A stretch of DNA of 64,000 nucleotides. It comes from Zea mays. Taxonomy: Eukaryota > Streptophyta > Magnoliopsida > Poales > Poaceae. Below, one piece after another: positions 1 through 10,972 of this stretch; position 1 is the first letter of the stretch; each line of letters starts with the position of its first letter. Location of the stretch: NCBI RefSeq assembly GCF_902167145.1, contig NC_050103.1, positions 30,868,001-30,932,000 of the forward strand, in the 5' to 3' direction. The position numbers and the translations under genes were made by a program. The notes beneath the pieces were generated by a model. The model did not search any database. It was not told the DNA's origin and saw only the letters and a list, made by a program, of their open reading frames with translations.

Positions 1-92
1 TTTTAAGTTAAATCCACAACTTAGACTACCCTTGTCATCTAAGTTTTTCTTATAATTGTATTCAAAGGGCAGGTGGGGGTGGGGTTTTGGGG

Positions 93-1451
93 TTACGTAC
101 CGACTCCTTTGGGCAGAAAGTTGGGGAAGCGAGAGCGTTGAAAATCCTCAGTCTCCCATGTAGCTTCTTCTACTGAATGGTGACTCCACTGAACCTTATA
201 CATTCTGATCGACTTTGCCCGTGTTGACCTCTCTTTCTGATCCAATACCTTGACGGGGTACTCTTGATAGGACAAGTCTGGTTCTATCTCAATATCTGGT
301 TCAGGTAGCACTTCAGTGGGTAGGCGGACACATTTCCGCACCTGAGATACATGAAACACATTGTGAACTGCTGACATGTGAGGTGGCAATTTCAATTGAT
401 AGGCTACGGGTCCACAACTTGCTTTGATCTCATAGGGTCCAATGTAGCGAGGAGCTAACTTGCCCTTGATCCCAAATCTCTGGACACCCTTGGTGGGTGA
501 TACCTTAAGATAAACATGTTCTCCCACTTCAAACTGCAGAGGCTTCCGCCTCTTGTCATGATAGCTCTTTTGCCTGGCCTGAGCAGCTTCTAAGTTCTTC
601 TTAATGACTCTGACCTTTTCCTCTGCTTCAAGTACCAAATCTGGCCCAAATATTTCTCTCTCTCCAGCTTGCGACCAATTCAGCGGGGTCATACATCTCC
701 TCCCATATAAGGCTTCAAAAGGTGCCATCTTCAAACTGGACTGGTAGCTGTTATTATAAGAAAATTCTGCCAAAGGAAGACACTTGTCCCAATCCTTTCC
801 ATAGTGTAGCACACATGCCCTCAACATGTCTTCCAAAATCTGATTTACCCTTTCCGTCTGGCCATCTGTTTGAGGATGGTATGCTGAGCTTCGTATTACC
901 TGGGTCCCAAGTGACTCTTGCAGCTGCTCCCAAAAGAGTGGCACAAACAGTGCTCCTCTGTCAGATACAATGGTCCTTGGAATACCATGCAACCGCACTA
1001 TTTGATCAACATAAATTTCTGCATACCTCTTGGTCTTGTGGGTGGTATGCACTGGTAAGAAATGAGCGGTCTTGGTCAATCTGTCCACAATAACCCAAAT
1101 TGAATCATGGTGCCTGGAGGTATTGGGCAATCCCACGATAAAGTCCATGCAAATGTCCTCCCATTTCCAAGATGGTATGGGAAGGGGTTGCAAAGGGCCT
1201 GTTGCCTTCAAATGACTGGCTTTGATCCTCTGGCAGGTGTCACACTCGGATATGTACTTGGCAATTTCCCTCTTCATTCTGGTCCACCAATATAAGGATC
1301 TGAGATCATGGTACATCTTGTTGCTGCCAGGGTGCATGGAGAATTTTGAAAGGTGAGCTTCATCCAATATCTTCTTTCTGAGCTCAGGGTCCTTGGGAAC
1401 AACCAATCGATCTCCAAACCATAGAATTCCCTTGCTGTCCTGACGGAACAC
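93..1451 (-). pseudogene. Integrase and chromodomain of copy A
   Basis: C-terminal part of the polyprotein, which inserts the cDNA into the nuclear genome. A zinc-binding HHCC region is visible (His40 and His48, then C70-X2-C73 in CDTC). The catalytic core has D103 (CMDF), D164 (SDRG) and E200 (QTER); the last two are 35 residues apart, the D,D35E pattern. The final 55 residues (from YPVKVLDQKE to the stop) form a chromodomain-like segment with KVQWSHHSVEEATWE, typical of Tekay/Del chromoviruses and thought to steer insertion to modified histones. The frame is open to its natural stop at 93. It is separated from upstream RNase H by a 1-base loss near 1446-1450 (gacggaac here, gacggaag in copy B), so it could not be made as part of the polyprotein without frameshifting. 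Confidence 0.92.
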
Positions 1452-4400
1452 TTGTATTTCTCCGCCTTCTGCTTGATCATTTCTTTGATAACCTGAACAC
1501 CCTTGTCTTCAATCTGGGCCCTGAATATTTGCCCTTGTAATGTGGGCTCCACCGAGATATAATTTAATTCACCTGAAGAAACAACTTCTAGGTTCAGCTT
1601 GCACAACTCATCACACAGGGTGGTAACTCTTGCATCCATGCTCATACAATTGCACTGGGCCTTTCTGCTCAAGGCATCTGCCACAACATTGGCCTTGCCA
1701 GGATGGTAATGCACCTCCAAATCATAGTCCTTGATTAATTCTAACCATCTCCTCTGCCTCATGTTCAGATCTGCCTGAGTGAAAATGTATTTGAGACTCT
1801 TGTGATCAGTGTAAATGTTACAATGAGCTCCCATCAAGTAGTGTCTCCATATCTTGAGAGCATGAACCATGGCTGCTAACTCTAGATCATGTGTAGGGTA
1901 GTTCTGCTCATGGGGTCTGAGTGCTCGGGAGGCATAAGCAATTACTCTGTTATCTTGCATTAAGACACATCCCAATCCCGTACCAGAAGCATCACAATAA
2001 ACTTCAAAGGGCTTGGTGTTATCAGGTTGAGCCAGCACTGGGGCTGTTGTCAAATGCTGCCTTAGTGTATGAAAGACATCTTCGCACTTTTGGCTCCAAT
2101 TATACTTGACTCCCTTCTTTAACAGTTCAGTCATTGGTTTGGCAATTCTGGAGAAATCCGGAATAAATCGTCGATAATACCCTGCCAATCCCAGAAAACT
2201 TTGAATCTGCCTCACTGTAGTCGGGGGTTTCCAATCCATTACCTCTTGTACCTTCTCAGGATCAACTGATATCCCATCCTGAGAAATTGTGTGACCCAAG
2301 AATTTAATTTCCTTTAGCGAGAACTCACATTTAGACAACTTAGCATAAAGATGATGATCGCGTAGCCGCTGAAGCACGATGTGCAGATGCTCAGTATGTT
2401 CGTCTTCATTTTGGGAATAGACCAGAATATCATCAATGAAAACGACCACGAACTTGTCTAACTCTGGCATGAATACTGAGTTCATTAGGTACATAAAATA
2501 AGCCGGGGCATTTGTTAGCCCAAAAGACATCACCAAAAACTCATAAAGCCCATATCTGGTTGAGAAGGCCGTCTTGGGAATATCGTTGGCACGGATCTTG
2601 ATCTGATGGTAACCTGAGCGAAGGTCTATCTTGGAGAACACCTTGGCTCCCACCAACTGATCGAACAAAACATCAATGCGGGGCAGTGGGTATTTGTTCT
2701 TGATAGTCACCGCATTGAGAGGGCGGTAATCAACACACATTCTCAAACTCTCATCCTTTTTCTTCACAAATAAGGTCGGACATTCCCATGGTGAAGTACT
2801 TGGGCGAATAAACCCCTTGTCCAACAACTCCTGCATTTGCTTTTTCAATTCTGCCAATTCCGCGGGAGGCATCCTATAGGGTCTCTTGGAGATAGGAGCA
2901 GTCCTGGGTTGCAATTCAATGGCGAACTCAATGTCTCTATCAGGTGGCATTCCTGGCAATTCATCCAGAAAAACATCTGGGTAGTCACAGACCACTGGGA
3001 TCTTTTCCACTGGGGATTCTATCATAACGAAGGCACAAGAACGGGTACAACCTTGGTCGGGCAAATATAGTGTGGTTTCACCACAAGTTGGTGAGTGCAC
3101 CTCAATGGCCCTAGCTGCAATGTCAATAACTGCCTGATGCCTGGTTAACCAGTCAGTTCCCAATATAATATCCACTCTATCCAAACCCAATATTAGGAGG
3201 GTGGTTTTAATTATTAGACTACCAAACCTTATGGGCACATGTCTGTTGACTTGGTAGGTGGCAACCCTGCCTCCTGGTGTCGAAATTGTAATACCCCCAT
3301 TGGTGTAGTGAAAAGGCAATTGACACTTGACACTAAATTTGGTACTGATAAAGCTATGTGATGCACCAGAATCAAAAAGAATAATAGCAGGATAATTCAA
3401 AACTGTAAAGATACCAGTCATGACGGGTGCTCCCTCTGGAATATCAGCCATGGTGGTGAAGTTCAGCCTGCCCTGCCTCACTTGCACCTTCTGTCTCTTG
3501 CCTTGATTCTGATTAACATTCTGTCCCTGCCTCTTCTGGTTTCTGGGGCAATTTTTGGCATAATGTCCAGTGTTGCCACATGTGAAACACCTGTTGTCAT
3601 TTGCCTGACGATGCTGTTGCTGCTGTTGATTGTTCCTCGGAGCTGGAAACTGGGTACGGTTGGGTGCCTGCTGCTGCTGTGGTCGGATCACCCATCGCCC
3701 TTGCTGCTACTGAGGCCCCCTGTTCTGAGTGTCAGACACAATCCTGAAACGCTGTGGCTGAGCTGAAGGTCCTGCCACAGGGGTCTTCCTCTTCTTCTCT
3801 GCCTGACGAGCGGTGATACAGTCCACTTGAGAAATGGCCATGTTGACCAACTCATTATAGCTGTTGGCCCTGACAGTGTTGAGACGGTCACAGAGCTTAG
3901 TGCTGAGCCCCCTCCTAAACCTCTCTCTCTTCTCATCCGTGTCTGCATGATACCCGGCATACTGGCACATGTCATTAAAAGCCTGAGCATACTGCAACAC
4001 TGTCCTGTTGCCCTGAGTGAGTGCCAGAAACTCGTTGAGCTTTCGGTCCATAATTCCGGCTGGTATATGGTGCCCCCTGAAAGCTGCCTTGAACTCTCTC
4101 CATTCCACCTCTCGATTATCTAGCTGCATAGCAAGAAAATGGTCCCACCAAGTCCTTGCGGGTCCGCGAAGCTGCTGGGTGGCGAACCTGACTTTTGTGA
4201 CCTCTGAGCAAACTCCATGGAGTAGTGGGAATTTGGATTCCACTACTCTCAACCATACATCCGCATCCAGTGGGTCCTCTGCCCTGGTGAACAATGGAGG
4301 CTGGGTACTGAGGAACTCTTGGTAGGTAGCTGTCGTGGGGTGACGCTGATGATCTCCACCACCATAGTGCTGAGGTGGTGGCTGGCGCTGAGCTAGCTGC

Positions 4401-4504
4401 CTCAAGATCTCATTCTGCTGAGCCATCAGCTCCTGCAGAGTGGGAGGCGGTGGCGGCGGTGGAGGAACGCGCTCATTCTGACCACGACGCGCTCTCCCGG
4501 CCAT
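1450..4504 (-). pseudogene. gag-protease-RT-RNase H polyprotein of copy A
   Basis: The start at 4504 (MAGRARRGQ) is preferred over upstream in-frame Met codons because copies B and C have it at the same place. Order: gag with a proline run near residue 15 and an RTWWDHF-type core; a CCHC knuckle [14 protein letters not shown] from about residue 306; aspartic protease DSGASHS at about 378; reverse transcriptase with VDYRPLN and FIDD near 691-692; RNase H with [10 protein letters not shown] near 838. A CAG to TAG stop interrupts gag at 3704-3706, between QQ-rich stretches; the frame is unchanged on both sides. The frame is then lost at about 1450 by a 1-base deletion before integrase. About 300 bases separate this ORF from orf0; they are AT-rich and show no ORF conserved among the copies. 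Confidence 0.93.
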
Positions 4505-4806
4505 CTGAAAAATCACATATATTCTCAATAACACATCTTCAAGTTTAAGGTTTAATCGCGGTGGAAGAGTCAAAAGGCGAAACTGATAGATTCTTGCATA
4601 ATCATAAAGGATTTCACAAGGCATAACTTTTCTTCCCAAATTAAGACTAACATCATCAATCAACCATGCTTCCAAAAGAGTTTATCATGATTACATCAAT
4701 GGCCCAAAAGACTCAACTCTATCTAGCCTAGTACCCCAAGGGTGCAAAAGCTAAGCTAGCTTTGAGGAGTCCCACCATTACCGACTTCTAGCCCTACTCC
4801 TGATAC

Positions 4807-5675
4807 CTAGTGAGCGAACGAGGCAACACTCGACTCGGGGGAAGATGGTCTCCCTGAGCCAGCAGTGTCCAAACTGGAGGCAGGCTCCTCTCCTCCCTCA
4901 ATGTCGACGTCCTCGTTGGCCTCCATGTCCTGGATCTCCTGGTGATGCATATCCAGGTGCTCATTAGCCTCGGCAAGCTGCTGCTGGGTGTTGATAAGCT
5001 GATCCTCGAGAACCTCGATGGTGTTCTCCCTTGTTCCCACTAATTCCTCCAGCTCTTGGATCTCATTTGACAGCTGCTCCACCTGTAAGTCATTTTCCAC
5101 CATCTCAGTGGACAAATCAACCACAAGCTCCTCTCTATTGTCCAGGGTGATCGTAGTTGCCTCCAACAATGCCATCAGATGGGACATTGCCTCACCACAC
5201 ATCACTTGCAGACGGTACCGGGCATTCATGCACCACACTGTCAAGTGAGCAGTCTGACCCGGGTAGATAGCCCAGATGTCCTTGGCATGCTCCACTCGGT
5301 CCTTCCACATTGGGTCGTCCTCCTTCTCCGCGGGGAACAAGCCAATGGGGTGGGTGGACAGCTCCAAGGGGTGGAACCCGCAGAAAGTGGTCAACCCGTG
5401 CAGAGCAATCGCCTCGATCGTATCCTTAGCCCGGTATCCAAAGGACTCAGAGTCCAGCGAACGCTAGCCTGGCTGTAGAGGATGAGGCTCCAGAGTCATC
5501 CTTACCCTACAGCAGGGCACTCGGTGCTTTTCGACTGCTGCACCACGTACTGAGGAGGTGTCGTGTATCCGGCCCCCTAAAGTACCTCCCACAAAATACG
5601 GGGAAAGCCCACTCGTGCAAGCCCGTCAGTGTGGGACAGTGCATTCTCGTCGTCTGAGGATACGTGGGAAGTCAT
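4807..5675 (-). pseudogene. orf0 of copy A, coiled-coil protein upstream of gag
   Basis: Extra ORF between leader and gag, also in copies B (34724-35592) and C (58920-59789). The start is a Met at 5675 (MTSH), the position used in all three. The N-terminal half is globular with FHPLELSTHPIGLF and DIWAIYPGQTAHL. The C-terminal half is a strong coiled-coil candidate: REELVVDLSTEMVE followed by heptad-like runs (LQVEQLSNEIQELEELVG), then an acidic tail (DVDIEGGEE) and a Ser-rich end. I recognise no enzymatic domain. Lesions here: a CAG to TAG stop in the N-terminal part (WEVL then stop) and a 1-base deletion near the Gln-Phe-Glu-Lys segment, which leaves 195 open codons (4807-5394). Function is unknown; capsid or RNA packaging assistance is only a guess. 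Confidence 0.82.
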
Positions 5676-5993
5676 CTGTGTATGGTTAAGCGTAAGTAAA
5701 AGAAAAGAATTAAAAAGAAAAAGGAAACACAACTCAGCCTCTCTCTAACTACAACAATGGTACTGGGGTACTTAGTTGGTCATTATTTGTATTAAGTTCT
5801 AACTCAATTATCCATTAGTTTAGTTAAGAATGCATGCATGCTCGTCCTGAACGACCTCACATCAATATAAAGGGAATAGGGAAAAACTCCCATCCCTTAT
5901 AGTAGCCTATAGGGCTTAATCACTTAGCCACCTAAATATCCCTCTATCATCCTAAGGCTTCACGTCCTAGGTCTATCCTGATCGTCCTACGAT
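5676..5993 (-). other. Leader of copy A, first part
   Basis: Untranslated stretch between orf0 and the primer site, continuing beyond S1 at 9347-9428. It matches the leaders of copy B (35593-35996) and copy C (58515-58919), for example the shared block cctctatcatcctaaggct. It ends with acgat (5989-5993), the left copy of the duplication flanking S1. I see no conserved ORF in it. Confidence 0.8.
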
Positions 5994-8900
5994 TGTAACA
6001 CCACTTTGTAATTCGCTAGAAATAATACCAATAGAGAAACAATTTCTCTTTATATGAGTTTGACCTTTATGCATCATCACATGTGAACACTACATTCAAA
6101 AACAAATAAGTAATAAAAGGATATACTAATAAAGTTTATGCATCATGCTGAGTTTTTATTTGGTTGTGCATTTGTGCTTAATAAGATAAATATACCATTA
6201 ATAGCATATCAATGGATCCATAGAATTTAAAGTTTAACTTGAAAATAAAACCATGAAAATAGAGAAGAGAAAGGAATACTATTCAATACAAATAAAATTG
6301 TCATTAAAATAACTTCATCACAGTTGATATGATCAAAATAAATAATTAGCCAGTATACAAAGTGCCACAAAGTTTGGATTTGAATTGAAGTTTGAATTTG
6401 AAAAGAAATGAAAAGAAAAGAAAAAGGGAAAAGAATAAAACTCTAACTGGGCTCAGAACACCAATTCGGCCCAAACTCAAGTCACCCTGCGCGGCCCAGC
6501 CTGGTGAACACGCGCCGACAGGCGGGCCCCGCTCGCTCGCGTCTCATGCTCGCTGTGCCGCTCTCCAGCATTGGTCAGTTGAAGTCACTGACCCGTGGGG
6601 CCGACGAGTCAGCCACCCACTCCGCGCCGCACGCAAACGCGGTCTCGCCTCCACTGGGGACCCGCTGTCAGCCTCGTCGCGCGCGCGCCTTCTCCTTTCC
6701 GCTGACACCTGGGGCTCGCGCGTCAGACATGGGCGTCGTCAATAGCTCGTCCGAGCTTCGCGCGGATGGCGGGCGAACCGAACGCGACTTCACCATGGCC
6801 GGGGAAAGTGGGGGTTGTTGCGCTCGATGGCGCTACATGAGGATAAATCCTCGCATTCCCTTTCCTGACCGCGTGTGCGCCCTAGCCCTGTTCCACCTGT
6901 TTGAGCGTCGCCGCGGACCGAGAAGGGAGGCGGTCGCTGCTACACACGTTCTTCGCCGGTGAAGCCAATTAGGGCGCACAGTTGGCCAATGACCTTCGCC
7001 GCACCCTAGGGAGTGTGATCGACGCCGCTGCAGAACCAATCGTTGTGTGGAACAAGCAAATTTCTTCATCGAGGCGCGACATCTGCGTTGTGCCGCAGTT
7101 CACCGCGGACTGACCGCCTGAGCGTGCCATCCTCGGTGAGTTTTGGCTCTACCGTTTCGTTTTGCTTAGCGCTACTCGATGCAACCAGTTGATTAGAGGA
7201 TAGGGCGCTAGAGAGAGCGATTGTAGTGGCCGGCCATGGGCGCCGCCGTGTCCGGGGTCTGCTCCGGTGGTTGGGGGCGGATGTGTGTGTGCGAGGAGTG
7301 GAGGGTCCGATGGCCGTTGATTCGGGATTCGAGGGCCAGGATTAAAATGAAGAATACCCTTTCATGTTATAAAATCAGAATCCTTGGTTTTCGATCGTGC
7401 GGTGCAGTGTGGTCGAGGGGAATCGTATCACTAGGACCGTGGATCTTCGATCCGTCGAGCAGGATTGTGCGCGGGTGTGTAAATCGCGTAGATCTAATCT
7501 GGCGCGATAGTTCCGGATCGGACGACCTGGACTCACCGATACCCTTTCGCTGGTTTATTTGCATAAGAAACCCCGCGAGAGTTAAGAAACAACCCGCCGT
7601 CCTAGTACACTGTGCTCTGTGTCTTAGGAGTTTTACCCCGTGGCCCCTACACTTTCTAGGATTTGAGGCCCAGTCCAGAGCATTGAAAATCAGAGAAGAA
7701 TTAATTAGAAATTGCTTTTTAATACAAAAATAAGTGCTAGAACTTTAATAATTCATAGAAATTTCATATGAGCTCCAAATTAATCCATTCCACTTTCTAA
7801 AATTTTGTAATTTTATTCTCTATCACTTAGAGTCTCTGTCTTGTCATGAAAATAGTAAGAAAATTAATTCCTCACTTAATCCTATTTTAAGCACATAAAA
7901 CCTTTGGAAATTCATATCTTAAAATCTATAACTCCAAAAATTATGATTTCTGTTCCTAGGATTTTATTTTAATATGTAGATTATTACTGTGTATTTTGTT
8001 TACATGCTTGGTGTGATGTTAATTTTTCCCTGCACATTGTGCTTGTTTGTATTATGGCGAGTAGAAGAGCCCGTGACCGAGGATCCTGGTGAGCAGCAGG
8101 TTGAAGTAGCTGAGCAGGAGCTCATTGAAGGCAAGTTGTGCCCTTGACCACTTTTTACCTAATAATGTTCTTTAATATCACTTATCCATGCATAGGTTAA
8201 TTTTGATGGGACCCAATAGGTCACCCTAGATTGTTTATCTCATTACCTTGTTTACCCCTGAATCACTTGTGTAGTTTGCTATTGCTTTACATGGTTTTGG
8301 GATAATCATTTATTACCTCTATGTTCCAATTCTTTTGTTATTCTATTTATGTTCATATTGAGATCATTAATGTTAATTGGAACATAGAGCTTAACTTGAG
8401 AACCACGTGCCACCACAAGGGTTTAATGGGACGCCCTTGGCTGACTAATTAGGAAAGCTAGTGGAAGACTACCTTACCCGAAAGGGGCAAGGGCAGTAGG
8501 GGAGTGGTCAGTGTAGGGAGGTCCTTGGTTGATTTTGCTGCGATGGCGGTCGGCCAAGAACCCTGCATTGGAACTTCCTATAAACTGTAGCGGGTTTTCG
8601 GAAGCTAGTGGAACTTTGTAAAGGCCTCGTAGTGTTGCCCTGCCGCGCTTCCTAGGTAGAGGTGTATGGGATTCGCGACCCCTTGGCAGATGGGTAGCAT
8701 GACTTGTGGGTAAAGGGTACAACCTCTGTAGAGTGTAAAACTGGTATACTAGCCGAGCTCACGGTCATGAGCGGCTCAGGACTCTCTGATGTTTAAATTA
8801 TGGAACTTAAATTCAATTTTGTCATATGCATTGCATGGGTTTATTATTAATTTTGTTCTATTACTTTACTTATGGTTTGGTATTTACTTACACTTAGTAA

Positions 8901-9341
8901 CTGCTAATAAAAGTTTGACCAACTACTTAAAAGCAATGCTCAGCTTTAACCCCTATCATTGATTAGCCTTACACATCACATGAACTCACACCTTTGTGAG
9001 TTTATGTCCACTGGTTCCCCACAACTTGTTGAGCTATGATCATGTGTGAGCTCACCCTTGCTGTCTCACACCCCCCCACAGGAGAAGAGCAGGTGGTTCA
9101 GGAGGAGCCACAAGGCGAGGAGTATGATCTGATCTAGGTGGCGTTTCTCAGTTGACATTGGCGCCGACGATCCTTAGTTCGTTTATCTTTATTATTTTAT
9201 TTTGTAATAAGTCTTCCGCTATGTAATAAGTACTCTGATGTTATTGACATTTATCTCTATACACTCTGTTATTATATATGTTGTCTTCTTGGCGCATGTA
9301 TGAGATGCACCTGGCTTTGTTCCTTAAAGCCGGGTGTTACA
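5994..9341 (+). mobile_element. Solo LTR S1 inside copy A
   Basis: A 3348-bp block that interrupts the copy A leader. It starts tgtaacacc, ends ggtgttaca, and is flanked by the 5-bp duplication acgat (5989-5993 and 9342-9346). Removing it and one duplication restores the sequence seen in copies B and C. There is no gag or pol and no internal LTR boundary, so a solo LTR left by LTR-LTR recombination is the simplest reading. A GC-rich region (about 6480-7320) holds only incidental ORFs. Plus orientation is inferred from the two-exon coding-like segment at 8065-9137. The sequence differs from the A/B/C LTRs, so it is another family, probably also Tekay-like. Confidence 0.9.
8065..9137 (+). other. 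Putative spliced mini-ORF in solo LTR S1
   Basis: An open acidic segment ends at 8130 in GAAG followed by GCAAGT, a GC-type splice donor. Downstream, a pyrimidine/C-run acceptor (cacccccccacag, ending 9081) precedes a second acidic open segment that stops at 9135-9137. Joining them keeps frame in phase 1 (the last base of exon 1 plus two bases of exon 2 make a Gly codon). The encoded ends are very acidic (EEPVTED in exon 1; EEYDLI then stop in exon 2). The same plan, phase and donor type appear in the A/B/C LTRs and in D. The 5' boundary (gcgagtag then aagag) is a guess and no initiator Met is certain. Confidence 0.5.
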
Positions 9342-9428
9342 ACGATCTATCCAACATTTGTTTCTATCAAGTTTTACTTCGGAAAAGGACGTTATTTATA
9401 TTTTATTGATTCCTCTGTGGTGGTACAA

Positions 9429-9440
9429 GCTCTGATACCA
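9429..9440 (-). other. Primer binding site of copy A
   Basis: On the minus strand this reads tggtatcagagc, the usual plant match to the 3' end of initiator tRNA-Met. It sits two bases inside the 5' LTR edge (9443). Copies B and C carry degraded versions, so this is the best preserved site in the window. Confidence 0.92.
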
Positions 9441-9753
9441 GCTGTGGCGGAACTGCCCGAATTATTCCGACTTAAGTGCCTAAGTCCCACCTTAGAGGCA
9501 AGACCATACTTAAATGGGAATAACCAGTCAATCCCTCGAATCTAGTCCGACGAGGCCACTGACAGGATCAAGTACCACAATCTCACTCGATGGTGAGTCA
9601 CAGAGCAAATACAATAAAGCATAAAACCATACATTAAGGACTATTAAATTATTACAGCATCATCGGAGTTTTGCAAAAGTAGTCATCATTGTTCGAAGTG
9701 CAGCGGAATAAAACTAACGATAAATAAATGGAGGGATGGGGAAGCCTGTCCCA

Positions 9754-10972
9754 TCACTCCTCATGCTCCTCCTCGGCCGAGGCGGGGTCCCACTCGACAG
9801 TCCAACCCGGTGGCAAGATGGACGGCCAAGTCACTCCAGCAACCATGTCCACCAAAGAACCTGTAAAATTGTGCCACAAGCAAAGCTGAGTATACTAATA
9901 CTCAGCTAGACTTACCCGGTGTGAGGAGTCTACTCCTCTACCTCTAGACATGTAGCTGTTTGGCTGTGGGGTTTGGTTGCCAAAAGCACTAGCTGAGTTT
10001 CTAAATCAAGTTTTAACTTTGTCAATTTAAGTGTGACTCTCTTAAGGCTAAATATGTACTATCTACTCATACATAGTAGCAAACATTATTAGCAATCAAC
10101 ATCTTGTATCAACTCATCATATTTCCACTTGTTACTCAATGTAGTACAATGGATCAAGCAGTCTCATTAGCTGCGAGAAGCAGACGATTCGAATCGAGTT
10201 TTTTTATCCTTGCAAGGTAAACCTAAACACATGACGTGTAGGGGCACTCCGTCCCCACACACATCAACCGTCCCCATCGATTCCCCGTCAGCAGATCAGG
10301 GCTCACCGCCTTGGCGTACAATGCCTCACTGACCCCGACTGCCGTCGTGCAGTGACCGCACTTGTACCCACCATAACCGGAATGGGAGACCACGTCTCAC
10401 GTCGCGTGAGGGGTAAAGTCCACGGCCAGGTTCAATCAGGTACTAGGCTTACCGATTTACCATATTTCTCGGCATGTGCTTAGTACGTTCAATCGCTTGA
10501 CACAGGTATCCGCACGTTAATCCTTATTCCAATTTTCCATCTCGTAGACAACCAATCCCCATGGATTGTTGTCCACAGACTCGCATCATTATGATATGAA
10601 AGTGGGTACAACCAATTTCTGACCTCGCGCGAGTGCTAGAAAAATCACTCGACTTCTACCGAGATCCTAATTAATAAAGCAGCTACTCGACCTAGCATAC
10701 GAGTATTCATCTCAATAGGGTTCCTGAGATCATGCAACTAGGGTTTCAAACAACTCCTACACCTAAGTGCACATTCAATCCTACAATCATTAATTATAAT
10801 AAAATAGCATAAATAACAGGTTATGCATAAATCGGGGCTTGCCTTCCAAAGCAGTGGCAGGCAGATCCTCTGGTGCAGGCTCTGGTGCTGGATCCGGGGC
10901 TACCTCCTGAGCAGCTCCTTGCTCCGGCACGAGGACGTACTCTCCGTCAGCGAGGTTACAGTCTATCGAAAT
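9754..10972 (-). other. Putative spliced mini-ORF in the LTR of copy A
   Basis: Exon 1 runs from about 10972 to 10843 on the minus strand and contains DCNLADGEYVLVPE and a Pro-Ala-Glu-rich stretch; it ends GGAAG followed by GCAAGC. Exon 2 runs from 9860, after an acceptor ttttacag, to a stop at 9754-9756; it contains EDM/VDM, then TWPSILPPGWTVEWDP and an acidic end EEEHEE. The apparent intron is 982 bases, GC-AG, phase 1. Exon 2 is open in A, both LTRs of B, and C; exon 1 is open in A and B and has one CAG to TAG stop in C. No Met is in frame immediately upstream in copy A, so an upstream exon would be needed. Protein function is unknown. Confidence 0.5.

Noticed and set aside
722..1295. Plus-strand ORFs opposite integrase and RT in copies A, B and C
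   Set aside because: They are shadows of the polyprotein on the other strand and lose length wherever the sense frame changes.
93..4504. Possible endogenous pararetrovirus or other virus
   Set aside because: LTRs, tRNA-Met primer sites, an integrase with D,D35E and a chromodomain are present; there is no movement or coat protein. It is an LTR retrotransposon.
6392..7733. ORFs in the S1 LTR (for example a 165-codon frame from 7236)
   Set aside because: They lie within a bounded solo LTR, have no recognisable domain, and overlap frames on the other strand.
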